Below, one piece after another: positions 1 through 7,140 of a stretch of DNA of 64,000 nucleotides. Position 1 is the first letter of the stretch. Each line of letters begins with the position of its first letter. A model generated the notes under the pieces. The model saw only the letters and a list, made by a program, of their open reading frames with translations. It had not been told where the DNA came from and made no database searches. This DNA comes from an uncultured Bacteroidales bacterium (GTDB lineage: Bacteria; Bacteroidota; Bacteroidia; Bacteroidales; F082): positions 62,001 to 126,000 of the forward strand of contig CAMYXP010000002.1 of NCBI GenBank assembly GCA_947303085.1. Reading direction: 5' to 3'. Position numbers and translations under genes: made by a program.

Positions 1-552
1 GAACACCAAATCCGGCAAAAGTTGGTTTTTGTCTTTTGCCTCAACCAACTCCTTTTTAATAATCTCCTCCGGCTTTGTACTTATTGCCGTTCGCTGATAC
101 AATTGTTTGTCAATTTGTTCATCCAAAGTCCTTGTATCCCAATGCTCTTTGGCACATATTTGGGCATAAAACTGGCGTTCCAAAGAATCGTTTATGCTCA
201 TCAGACTTCGCAAATGAGTCCATGTCAATTGGATACGCATTGCGTATCCTATTTCTTCTTCCGAAAAAGTGTACGCACTGCGTACACATTGTTGTAATTT
301 GTAGTAACTCCAGCCATTCCCATACTTTTCTTGCAACTTAACTGCAAGATTTTTAATCACTTGCTTACCATAATCAGCCCTCTGATTATAAAGCACATCT
401 TCCTTAATTCGTTTGCCGATATACCAATTGGTCATGCAAACTTCTGCATTCATGTAAGTCGCAACACGGCGGCGAACACCTTCAATTATTCCACATACAT
501 CTTTGTAAAGAGCCTCTTCTTGAGGTACATTTTCTTGAACTATATTATCCAT
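1..552 (-). CDS. DUF1016/YhcG-type protein, N-terminal part (partial at left edge)
   Basis: The reading frame is open from an ATG at 552-550 to the window edge, giving 184 codons with no stop, so it is missing from the ORF track. The translation begins MDNIVQENVPQEEALYKDV and contains WYIGKRIKEDVLY and GWSYYKLQQCVRSAYTF, the layout of the DUF1016 N-terminal domain (YhcG family). Family members carry a PD-(D/E)XK nuclease domain at the C-terminus; here it would lie outside the window. A TATCTTTG -7 box lies upstream on the same strand. The gene runs divergently from rpsA. The family assignment is from recalled family sequence patterns; whether the missing part is intact cannot be seen. Confidence 0.8.
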   Translation of the reverse strand, partial: MDNIVQENVPQEEALYKDVCGIIEGVRRRVATYMNAEVCMTNWYIGKRIKEDVLYNQRADYGKQVIKNLAVKLQEKYGNGWSYYKLQQCVRSAYTFSEEEIGYAMRIQLTWTHLRSLMSINDSLERQFYAQICAKEHWDTRTLDEQIDKQLYQRTAISTKPEEIIKKELVEAKDKNQLLPDLVF

Positions 553-599
553 AATTAAATTAAGTTAAAAAGTTTCATAAACTTTTCAGTATCTTGCTG

Positions 600-607
600 C
601 AAAGATA
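600..607 (-). promoter_or_regulatory. -7 box (TATCTTTG) of the DUF1016 gene
   Basis: On the minus strand TATCTTTGC lies about 50 bases before the ATG at 552, matching the Bacteroidota -7 consensus TAnnTTTG. A TTG lies about 22 bases further upstream. The leader then contains a short hairpin (AAAAGTTT/AAACTTTT) close to the start codon. Confidence 0.55.
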
Positions 608-684
608 CACATTATTTTATTTCTAACATCAAGATTATCAAAAAAAATATTTAAAAAATGTATACTATATGTTAACTTTTTTTG

Positions 685-830
685 TATTTTTGCAGTCCAT
701 TTTCGAGCCTTATTCCGAAATTGGTTTTTATAATTGAAAATCAATGACTTGAGATGGAAAATAAAAGTTTAACAATCCTCGATTGCCTAATTCGGAAGAG
801 CCGTCGGGTACAATTTTTACAAAAAAAATA
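685..830 (+). promoter_or_regulatory. rpsA promoter and 5' leader
   Basis: A TATTTTTG -7 box at 685-692 implies a leader of about 130 nt before the ATG at 831. Within it ATTCCGAA (712-719) can pair with TTCGGAA (791-797), closing a long loop. S1 synthesis is autoregulated through its leader in Enterobacteria; whether this leader does the same is inference only. No strong Shine-Dalgarno sequence precedes the start. Confidence 0.45.
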
Positions 831-2666
831 ATGAGCGAATTAGAAAACACCGAAAAAATCCAGAAAGTGAAACCGGTTCCATCAGAAGACTTCGACTGGA
901 GCAGCGACGCTAAGAAACACGACAGCTACAAAGCTGAAGACCGCGCCCGCATGGAAGAAATGTACGAGAAGACCATGAGTCAGATCGGCGACCATGAAGT
1001 TATCGAAGGAACAGTTGTCGCTAAGACTTCACGCGAAGTCGTCGTCAACATCGGATTCAAGTCAGATGGTGTTATTCCGATTTCAGAATTCCGTCACAAC
1101 CCAGACCTTAAGGTGGGTGACAAAATTGAAGTTTACGTGGAGAACCAGGAAGGCATCAACGGCCAGCTCGTCCTTTCACACAAGAAGGCTCGCCTTCTCA
1201 AGTCATGGGACCGCGTCAACGAGGCCTACGACAGCCAGGAGATCGTCCGCGGCTTCGTCAAGAGCCGTACAAAAGGCGGCTTGATCGTCGACGTGTTCGG
1301 CATCGAGGCATTCTTGCCAGGTTCACAGATCGATGTCAAACCTATCCGCGATTACGACGTATTCGTCAACAGCACAATGGAATTCAAGGTTGTTAAGATC
1401 AACCAGGAGTACAAGAACGTGGTCGTTTCACACAAAGCCCTCATCGAAGACGAAATCGAGCAGCAGAAGAGCGAAATCATCAGCAAGCTTGAAAAAGGTC
1501 AGGTTCTCGAAGGCGTTGTCAAGAACATCACCAACTACGGCGTGTTCATCGACCTCGGCGGTGTTGACGGTCTTATCCACATCACCGACCTTTCATGGGG
1601 CCGCATCAACGATCCTAAGGAGATTGTCCAGCTCGACCAGCAGATCAAGGTCGTTATCCTCGACTTCGACGACAGCAAGAAACGCATCGCCCTCGGTCTC
1701 AAGCAGCTCACCCCACATCCATGGGATGCTCTCGACCCGAACCTCAAAGTTGGTGATGTCGTTAAGGGTAAAGTCGTTGTCTTGGCCGACTACGGCGCGT
1801 TCATCGAGATCGCTCCAGGCGTTGAAGGCTTGATCCATGTTTCAGAAATGTCATGGTCACAGCACCTCCGCACAGCTCAGGACTTCCTGAAGATTGGCGA
1901 CGAAGTTGAAGCTAAGGTCCTCACACTCGACCGCGAAGAGCGCAAGATGAGCCTCGGTATGAAGCAGCTCGTCCCGGATCCATGGGAGAACATCCAGGAG
2001 CGTTATCCAAAGGGTTCAAAACACACCGCCACAGTGCGCAACTTCACTAACTTCGGCATCTTCGTCGAACTTGAAGAAGGCGTTGACGGTATGATTCACA
2101 TCTCTGACCTCAGCTGGTCGAAGAAGATCAAACATCCGGCAGAGTTCACCAAGATCGGTGACAAGATCGATGTCGTGGTCCTCGATGTGGATCAGGAGAT
2201 CCGCCGCTTGAGCCTCGGCCACAAGCAGCTTGAAGAGAACCCATGGGATGTGTTCGAAAGCATCTTCACAGTCGGTTCAATCCAGCAGGGTACAATCATC
2301 AGCACAAGCGACAAGGGCGTCATCGTCTCATTGCCATACGGTGTTGAAGGTTTCTGCCCGAACCGTCATCTGAAGAAAGAAGACGGCACAACCGCTAAGG
2401 TTGACGAGACTTTGGATTTCAAGGTCATCGAGTTCTCGAAGGAAAACAAGAAGATCATCCTCTCACACTCACGCATCTGGGAAGACAAGCAGAACGCTGC
2501 AGCAGAAGCAGAGTCAGCTGAGAAGGAGAAAGCTGCAAAGAACACCAAGCGTGCCGTGAAGCAGATCAACGACAACGTTGAGCGCACAACTCTCGGCGAC
2601 CTCGATGTTCTCGCAACATTGAAAGAAAACCTCGAGAAAGAGGAAAAAGGCGGAAAGGCTGAATAA
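831..2666 (+). CDS. rpsA: 30S ribosomal protein S1
   Basis: The 611-residue product is built of consecutive S1 RNA-binding repeats with recurring motifs such as YGVFIDLGGVDGLIHITDLSW, YGAFIEIAPGVEGLIHVSEMSW and FGIFVELEEGVDGMIHISDLSW. S1 binds mRNA and the 30S subunit and supports initiation. The ORF-track start at 783 is a TTG; the ATG at 831 (MSELENTEK) is preferred because it follows a plausible leader. The C-terminal tail is charged and Lys/Glu rich. Codon use is strongly biased toward TCA, ACA and CTC, as in other highly expressed genes here. Several ORF-track entries on both strands over this interval are shadows. Confidence 0.95.
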   Translation: MSELENTEKIQKVKPVPSEDFDWSSDAKKHDSYKAEDRARMEEMYEKTMSQIGDHEVIEGTVVAKTSREVVVNIGFKSDGVIPISEFRHNPDLKVGDKIEVYVENQEGINGQLVLSHKKARLLKSWDRVNEAYDSQEIVRGFVKSRTKGGLIVDVFGIEAFLPGSQIDVKPIRDYDVFVNSTMEFKVVKINQEYKNVVVSHKALIEDEIEQQKSEIISKLEKGQVLEGVVKNITNYGVFIDLGGVDGLIHITDLSWGRINDPKEIVQLDQQIKVVILDFDDSKKRIALGLKQLTPHPWDALDPNLKVGDVVKGKVVVLADYGAFIEIAPGVEGLIHVSEMSWSQHLRTAQDFLKIGDEVEAKVLTLDREERKMSLGMKQLVPDPWENIQERYPKGSKHTATVRNFTNFGIFVELEEGVDGMIHISDLSWSKKIKHPAEFTKIGDKIDVVVLDVDQEIRRLSLGHKQLEENPWDVFESIFTVGSIQQGTIISTSDKGVIVSLPYGVEGFCPNRHLKKEDGTTAKVDETLDFKVIEFSKENKKIILSHSRIWEDKQNAAAEAESAEKEKAAKNTKRAVKQINDNVERTTLGDLDVLATLKENLEKEEKGGKAE

Positions 2667-2765
2667 GACTTTAGTCGTTAGACTTTAGACCTTAGAAGGG
2701 CTGTCGCAAGACGGCCTTTCTTTTTTTGTCAAAAACTAACGTCTAAGGTCTAGAGTCTAAGGTCT
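2667..2765. repeat. Inverted pair of 7-bp repeat arrays around the rpsA terminator
   Basis: Directly after the rpsA stop come GACTTTA, GTCGTTA, GACTTTA, GACCTTA (2667-2694). After the terminator come CTAACG, TCTAAGG, TCTAGAG, TCTAAGG, TCT (2736-2765). The second array is the reverse complement type of the first, so the pair could form a long stem. The right array ends 6 bases before the -7 box of the cupin gene. Confidence 0.9.
2695..2730 (+). terminator. rho-independent terminator of rpsA
   Basis: The stem AAGGGCTGTC / GACGGCCTTT with a GCAA loop is followed by a T-run. It sits 30 bases after the rpsA stop. Confidence 0.85.
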
Positions 2766-2771
2766 TTTATG

Positions 2772-2779
2772 TATCTTTG
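2772..2779 (+). promoter_or_regulatory. -7 box (TATCTTTG) of the cupin gene
   Basis: TATCTTTGC lies 16 bases before the ATG at 2795, implying a very short leader. The 7-bp repeat array lies immediately upstream, in the -33 region. Confidence 0.6.
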
Positions 2780-2794
2780 CAAAAAATTTTCATC

Positions 2795-3259
2795 ATGGCA
2801 AACAACCTCAATTCTGCACACTATATCGCCAATCTCGGTCTCCTTCCCCATCCCGAAGGAGGCTACTACCGCCAGCTTTTCGGAAATGACGAATCAGGTA
2901 AGAAGGCAATCTCGACCATCTATTACATGCTGACAGCCAACGACATTTCGGCTTTTCACCGTTTGCACGATGTTGTCGAGATCTGGTATTATCATGCTGG
3001 CGAGCCGCTCAACATCTATGTCATCGACACCGATGGAAAATTCAGCGTTCACAGCCTATCGCCCGAAAGCGAGATGCAGGTCATAATCCAGCCAGAGCAA
3101 TGGTTTGCCGCCGAAATCCCGTCAAAACAAGGGTTTTCGCTCGAAGGTTGCGCCGTCGCTCCTGCTTTCACTTTCGAGAACTTCGAATTGGCTGACAAAA
3201 AAGAGTTGTTGAAGCAGTTTCCACAGCATTCCGAGCTGATTGAAAGATTGTGCAAATAG
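2795..3259 (+). CDS. cupin domain protein (DUF985 family)
   Basis: The 154-residue product (MANNLNSAHYIANLGLLPHP) has the DUF985/cupin_5 signature: HPEGGYYRQLF near the start, STIYYMLTANDISAFHRL, EIWYYHAGEPLNIYVID and a late GCAVAPAFTFENFEL. These proteins form a small beta-barrel; the family has no firmly established physiological role. The track start at 2777 (TTG) lies inside the -7 box, so the ATG at 2795 is used. It ends 3 bases before the YdeI-like gene, so the two are probably co-transcribed. Confidence 0.85.
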   Translation: MANNLNSAHYIANLGLLPHPEGGYYRQLFGNDESGKKAISTIYYMLTANDISAFHRLHDVVEIWYYHAGEPLNIYVIDTDGKFSVHSLSPESEMQVIIQPEQWFAAEIPSKQGFSLEGCAVAPAFTFENFELADKKELLKQFPQHSELIERLCK

Positions 3260-3262
3260 AAA

Positions 3263-3838
3263 ATGGAAATCACCACCCTACTCGACATCCATTCACGCGA
3301 AGAGCTTTACCAGTGGTATCTCGAAAACCACGATAAAGCATCGGATTTTTGGCTGCGTATCAACCGCGCCGAAGCCGACTGTCCTGGCGTGGTCCGCTAT
3401 GTCGATGCCGTCGAGGTGGCGCTCTGCTTCGGATGGATAGACAGCACCATGAAGCGCATCGACGACGGGAAGCCGATCCAGCACTTCACGCCGCGCCGCA
3501 AAGGCAGTAACTGGTGCGAGCAGAACCTCGTGCGCTGCCGCCGCCTCGTCGAAACCGGCGAGATGACTCCAGCAGGACTCGCCGTAATCCCCGACATCGA
3601 CCCGTCGCGTTTCGTCTATGAAGATTGGGTTATCGAGGCTATCAAAGCCGACGAGCCGGCTTGGAAAAACTATCTTTCGTTCCCCGAAAACTACCGCCGC
3701 ATCAAGGTTGACCGCATACAGCATTATTACAATACAAAACGCCAAGAATACGCCTTCAAAATGTTGAAAAAGTTTGTTGAAGACTGTCACAACGGCAAGA
3801 TGCAATCAGGCTGGAGCGATTTCGGGAGGCTGGGATAA
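3263..3838 (+). CDS. YdeI/OmpD-associated family protein
   Basis: The 191-residue product has the YdeI/OmpD-associated signature: SDFWLRINRAEADCPGVVRYVDAVEVALCFGWIDS then HFTPRRKGSNWCEQN, and a C-terminal helical part ending YAFKMLKKFVEDCHNGK. The family has been linked to bacteriocin or peptide resistance in Enterobacteria, but the biochemical role is unclear. It follows the cupin gene after 3 bases, which suggests one transcript. The minus-strand ORFs over it are shadows. Confidence 0.8.
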   Translation: MEITTLLDIHSREELYQWYLENHDKASDFWLRINRAEADCPGVVRYVDAVEVALCFGWIDSTMKRIDDGKPIQHFTPRRKGSNWCEQNLVRCRRLVETGEMTPAGLAVIPDIDPSRFVYEDWVIEAIKADEPAWKNYLSFPENYRRIKVDRIQHYYNTKRQEYAFKMLKKFVEDCHNGKMQSGWSDFGRLG

Positions 3839-3848
3839 GGATTTTTTA

Positions 3849-3856
3849 TATCTTTG
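3849..3856 (+). promoter_or_regulatory. -7 box (TATCTTTG) before the Fe-S protein gene
   Basis: TATCTTTGC lies 18 bases before the ATG at 3874, in the short gap after the YdeI-like gene. Confidence 0.55.
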
Positions 3857-3873
3857 CAAATAAATTCACAACT

Positions 3874-4083
3874 ATGATTAAAGAATACAAAACCGACGAG
3901 CTCACCATCATCTGGCAGCCGGAAAAATGCACACACGCCGGAGTCTGTGTGTATCAATTGCCAAAGGTTTACAACGTGAACGAGCGTCCGTGGTGCAAGC
4001 CGCAAAACGCGACAACCGAAGAACTGATAGCCCAAATCAAATTATGCCCTTCGGGAGCTTTAACTTACAAACTGAACAAATAA
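3874..4083 (+). CDS. small divergent 4Fe-4S mono-cluster protein (YjdI/Fer4_19 type)
   Basis: This 69-residue protein carries WQPEKCTHAGVCVYQLPKVY and a late LCPSGAL, the cysteine pattern of the divergent 4Fe-4S mono-cluster domain. Such proteins are thought to carry one Fe-S cluster in the cytoplasm; the partner is unknown. The stop codon overlaps the ATG of the following acetyltransferase gene (TAATG). In Enterobacteria the homologous pair yjdI-yjdJ has the same order, so the two probably work together. Confidence 0.85.
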   Translation: MIKEYKTDELTIIWQPEKCTHAGVCVYQLPKVYNVNERPWCKPQNATTEELIAQIKLCPSGALTYKLNK

Positions 4084-4367
4084 TGGAAATCATTCAGAAA
4101 AACAATTCAAAAGACGGCTTCTTCATTGCCGAGGAAAACGGCAAACGGATGGGATACATTTCATACGAATGGATGAACGAATCAGTTTTTGCTATCATGC
4201 ATACCGTTGTTGAGCCAGCGTTTCAAGGCAAAGGCATCGCCAAGGCGCTCCTTGACGCTGCCGTGGCATACGCCAGAGAAAATGGCCTCAAAATCCATGC
4301 GGTCTGCTCGTATGTGGTAAGGCAGTTCGAGAAGGAGGAGTATGATGACGTGAATAGTAGGAAGTAG
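4083..4367 (+). CDS. GNAT-like N-acetyltransferase (YjdJ type)
   Basis: The 94-residue product (MEIIQKNNSKDGFFIAEENG) is a minimal acetyltransferase: MGYISYEWMNESVFAIMHTVV then PAFQGKGIAKALLDAAVAYA, the acetyl-CoA binding loop. It starts at the ATG overlapping the stop of the Fe-S gene; the longer track ORF from 3927 reads through the Fe-S gene in another frame and is not credible. Substrate unknown. Confidence 0.85.
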   Translation: MEIIQKNNSKDGFFIAEENGKRMGYISYEWMNESVFAIMHTVVEPAFQGKGIAKALLDAAVAYARENGLKIHAVCSYVVRQFEKEEYDDVNSRK

Positions 4368-4401
4368 GGGCACCCTGTAGCGCGGCTCTGCGTTTTTCTA
4401 G

Positions 4402-4446
4402 CTCGGAGTTCTCAGAGCACTCAGAGTTCTCCAATCACTCCGAGAA
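4402..4446. repeat. 9-bp imperfect tandem array
   Basis: Five 9-bp units can be read: CTCGGAGTT, CTCAGAGCA, CTCAGAGTT, CTCCAATCA, CTCCGAGAA. The array lies between two convergent genes, ending 6 bases from the stop of the four-helix-bundle gene. No T-run follows, so it is not an obvious terminator. Confidence 0.7.
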
Positions 4447-4452
4447 CTTTGA

Positions 4453-5040
4453 TTAGCTCCTCTTCTCCACCCTCGCCTTATACATCTGCTCCTTAATTCC
4501 GCCCTCTTGCAAAAACCGCCTCTTTTGCGATTCTATCAAACTTGTTATCATCACATCAAACTGATGCAGCATTGTTATCGCAATATTTGCAATAGTTTCC
4601 GCCGAGCGCGTCTCCACAGCCAAGCGATATTCTTCAGGATCCATGTGCTTTTTGCAATAAATTCTCACTTGCAGTGTCCTCGGATCATCAATTGACCATT
4701 TTTTAAGACCGCGAGCAAGTAAAAAGTCTTCATAATCTATCCGAAGCTCGTGCATACTGCCTTTCGCGACAATCGTCAGTTTGATTTCCATTTCAGCCGA
4801 TGAGGCGCCATCCACACTGCCTTCGGCAATGTTTTGTTTTCCACTTCGAGCCGCCTGAATCATCTGATCTCTTGTGCGGTCGCCTTTTTCCAGATGCCGA
4901 TGCGCAAACGCGTATGTTAGCGCATAAATGCAGTTTCCAAGTTGATAAACCCTGAGGTTTCTATAATCTCCTCGTTGAGGAATGAATTTTTTATTCGTTT
5001 TATTTATGCCATTTTTCTCGTAAAACTCTTTTTTTGCCAT
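4453..5040 (-). CDS. four-helix-bundle protein with suffix domain (S23/IVS-related)
   Basis: The 195-residue product carries LRVYQLGNCIYALTYAFAHRHL and RTRDQMIQAARSGKQNIAEGS, the S23-like four-helix-bundle core, followed by a C-terminal extension (EEYRLAVETRSAETIANIAITMLHQ) as in the four helix bundle suffix subgroup. Relatives are encoded in 23S rRNA intervening sequences or accompany mobile elements; the Avd accessory protein of diversity-generating retroelements shares the fold. No reverse transcriptase is present here. The gene sits behind a leader also found at 18084-18145. Confidence 0.85.
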   Translation of the reverse strand: MAKKEFYEKNGINKTNKKFIPQRGDYRNLRVYQLGNCIYALTYAFAHRHLEKGDRTRDQMIQAARSGKQNIAEGSVDGASSAEMEIKLTIVAKGSMHELRIDYEDFLLARGLKKWSIDDPRTLQVRIYCKKHMDPEEYRLAVETRSAETIANIAITMLHQFDVMITSLIESQKRRFLQEGGIKEQMYKARVEKRS

Positions 5041-5074
5041 ACATTTAATTTTTAAACATTAAACAATAAAAATT

Positions 5075-5136
5075 CCTTTCGCAATCCTGCGAACTCCCCA
5101 TCCCATTAGTATTTTGTTTTACGATGCTCTTTAGTT
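5075..5136 (-). promoter_or_regulatory. Duplicated 5' leader element, copy 1
   Basis: The reverse complement matches 18084-18145 at 59 of 62 positions. It contains a hairpin TTCGCA-GGAT-TGCGAA near its 3' end and lies 35 bases before the start of the four-helix-bundle gene. Similarity to the second locus continues upstream to the TATCTTTG -7 box at 5162-5155. It would therefore lie in the 5' untranslated region. It is non-coding as far as can be seen. Confidence 0.85.
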
Positions 5137-5154
5137 TTGATTCAAAATCGGGTA

Positions 5155-5162
5155 CAAAGATA
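5155..5162 (-). promoter_or_regulatory. -7 box (TATCTTTG) of the four-helix-bundle gene
   Basis: TATCTTTG on the minus strand, with a TTG about 20 bases upstream, starts the transcript carrying the duplicated leader. Confidence 0.6.
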
Positions 5163-5240
5163 CAGAAAATTTTGGTTTTGGCAAGATCTTTTATAACAAT
5201 TCTACAGCAGTTTTATGTGCAGGACGTAATATGTTGAACC

Positions 5241-5274
5241 AAAAATCGAGTCAGAAATATCTGACTCGATTTTT
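5241..5274 (-). terminator. terminator of the secreted repeat protein gene
   Basis: AAATCGAGTCAGA and TCTGACTCGATTT form a 13-bp stem with a 4-base loop, flanked by A and T runs, so it could terminate from either side. It lies about 10 bases after the stop of the 5285-6886 gene. Confidence 0.85.
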
Positions 5275-5284
5275 AGAATGTACT

Positions 5285-6886
5285 TTAATTTTTCAGATTT
5301 ATAGTTGTTCCTTTGGTTTGTTTAGGTACATTCCATGATTCTTTATTAGGTGAGACTAAATAACCACTAGCTTGAATTGATTCAAGATGGCCATAATCAT
5401 CTACTGATATTGTTAGTTTTTTATATCCATAACCTTTTACCTGTCCTATATATTTACCGTTAATATAAATGTTTCTTGGATCCGAGTGTCTGTTTTCAAA
5501 ATTTATATAATAGACATAAGAGTCCTGTAATTTCTTATACTCAGAATCGGTATCATCTTTAAAAACATAATAATCTGGCTTACCATAAGGTTTCAACACT
5601 ATATCATTATATATCCATCCTGTTTTATAACTGTTTTTATCAATTATTTTTATTGATCTTGTTCTTTCTGGAATCCTTTCAAAAAACAGAGAATATTCCC
5701 ATATACCCTTCCCGATATGTTTATAATCTTTATTATCCGAGTATATCTTAACTATATTAATATTTGAAGCATTTTTTAGTTTATAATGTCTTCCTGTTAC
5801 TATATCCTCGATGTATGAATCCGCACCTATACCAATTACTTGAGTGTCTGATAATGACAAGTATTTGAATGTGACTTTTGTGTAGTTGTCTTTATTTTCC
5901 AAACTAATTAAAAAGCTTTGATTATTGCCATTATCTCCATAAGCACATGTAGAATATTCTTGTTGAGAATATTGTTCCTCTATTTGCTGTTGTCTTATTC
6001 GTTCTTGTTCTAATAAATCATCATAAACTTTTTGAGTATTATCCTCAAACACAAATGTATTTTCATCTCCATAAGGTTTTAAAACAATATCTTTATATGC
6101 CCAACCATTTGGCTCAATAATTCTGATGTGCTTGGTATCTTCTGTTATTCTATTAAAAATAAATGAATACTCCCAAATACCTTTCCCAATTGATGTATAT
6201 CGTGTATTACCAGAATCCATGATATTAATATTTGATGCATCAACTAAATAATACTTTTCGTGAGTATCTATATCTTCAATATATGTACCCCGATTAATGC
6301 CAATTCTTGCATTCGGACTTACTGATACGTATTTCATACTTACGATAGTGTAAGAATCTCTATTCACAATTTTAACAATAAAACTCTCGTTTCCACCATT
6401 ATCACCATATGCATATGTGGAGAATTCTTTTGTATTTCCTATTAATTCATCTGCCACCGCTTCAGAAACAGACATAAGCTCTCCCAACGATTTCAATTCT
6501 GATGATTTCCTTGCTGTTTTCCAAACTCTTTGAGTTCTTATATCCAAAAGACGAGAAACAATGTAATATTCATCACCGAATTTTGTTATTTCTGCTACAC
6601 AAACATTGCTTGCACCATATTTCTGACCGAGTTCAAACAACTTTTTATCATCAATATTATTATATCGACCTTGCTCTTGCGATACTTGTGCCAAGAAATC
6701 ATCTGTTCTTTCAATTGCCACGTAATCTGGATTTCTTGTAATGGCAGCTACCAATTCACTGCCTAAAATTCTTTTTGTTTCTTGTGGAACGCCTTCGCTT
6801 GCTGTCACGTAAACCGCGACTGTCTTTTGGGCAAATGATATCATTGATAACATCAAACCCAGAATTAATGTAAATACTTTTTTCAT
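5285..6886 (-). CDS. secreted protein with CsgG/LpoB-like N-domain and two tandem repeats
   Basis: A signal peptide (MKKVFTLILGLMLSMISFAQ) is followed at about residues 20-150 by a domain resembling the CsgG/LpoB/TolB-N type (VAVYVTASEGVP, SNVCVAEITKFGDEYYIV). Two homologous units follow, each starting YGDNG and ending IVLKPYG; both contain SYIEDI/TYIEDI, SNINI and IGKGIWEYS. A Gln/Glu-rich linker separates them. The end (IYINGKYIGQVKGYGYKKL) resembles a PEGA-type domain. Function unknown; periplasmic or surface location inferred. Base composition is visibly AT-rich. It has its own leader element and terminator. Confidence 0.75.
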   Translation of the reverse strand: MKKVFTLILGLMLSMISFAQKTVAVYVTASEGVPQETKRILGSELVAAITRNPDYVAIERTDDFLAQVSQEQGRYNNIDDKKLFELGQKYGASNVCVAEITKFGDEYYIVSRLLDIRTQRVWKTARKSSELKSLGELMSVSEAVADELIGNTKEFSTYAYGDNGGNESFIVKIVNRDSYTIVSMKYVSVSPNARIGINRGTYIEDIDTHEKYYLVDASNINIMDSGNTRYTSIGKGIWEYSFIFNRITEDTKHIRIIEPNGWAYKDIVLKPYGDENTFVFEDNTQKVYDDLLEQERIRQQQIEEQYSQQEYSTCAYGDNGNNQSFLISLENKDNYTKVTFKYLSLSDTQVIGIGADSYIEDIVTGRHYKLKNASNINIVKIYSDNKDYKHIGKGIWEYSLFFERIPERTRSIKIIDKNSYKTGWIYNDIVLKPYGKPDYYVFKDDTDSEYKKLQDSYVYYINFENRHSDPRNIYINGKYIGQVKGYGYKKLTISVDDYGHLESIQASGYLVSPNKESWNVPKQTKGTTINLKN

Positions 6887-6946
6887 ATCGAATAATTTTT
6901 AATTATTAATTGCAATTTGACAAATAAAAAACCGCGAGCTTCTGTT

Positions 6947-7079
6947 TATACCCGAGGTTCGCCAAAACCTGTACTACAAACAAGAAAGCCCACGGCAAAA
7001 CCGTGAGCGTTTCATGCTTTCACGTGTAGTACGTTTGAAATTGGCGATTTCGGGTATACTATGAAAAGCGGAAACGCTT
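6947..7079 (-). ncRNA. Structured leader RNA element, copy 1
   Basis: Nested helices are TATACCCGA/TCGGGTATA (6947-6955/7050-7058), CGCCAA/TTGGCG, GTACTACA/TGTAGTAC (6971-6978/7025-7032) and an inner hairpin CACGG-CAAAA-CCGTG (6991-7005). A side hairpin AAGCG/CGCTT lies at 7066-7079. The same architecture with different helix sequences occurs at 58170-58315. The minus strand is favoured because a TAAATTTG -7 box lies upstream at 7140-7133 and a gene lies 60 bases downstream, but the strand is not proven. Confidence 0.7.
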
Positions 7080-7132
7080 ATTTACAAATAATACTTATTT
7101 CTATTTCTTCATTTTTTCTTATTTTATCAGCG

Positions 7133-7140
7133 CAAATTTA
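7133..7140 (-). promoter_or_regulatory. -7 box (TAAATTTG) upstream of the leader RNA
   Basis: TAAATTTGC on the minus strand precedes the structured element by about 55 bases. No clear -33 element is seen. Confidence 0.4.

Noticed and set aside
22-558. Plus-strand ORFs at the left edge in the ORF track
   Set aside because: They are shadows of the open minus-strand DUF1016 frame, which has family-like sequence and a promoter.
831-2666. Repeated sequence blocks in rpsA that look like tandem DNA repeats
   Set aside because: They encode consecutive S1 domains; repetition is at protein level and explained by the gene.
2667-2765. CRISPR array at the 7-bp repeats
   Set aside because: Units are 7 bp, contiguous and without spacers; no cas genes are in the window.
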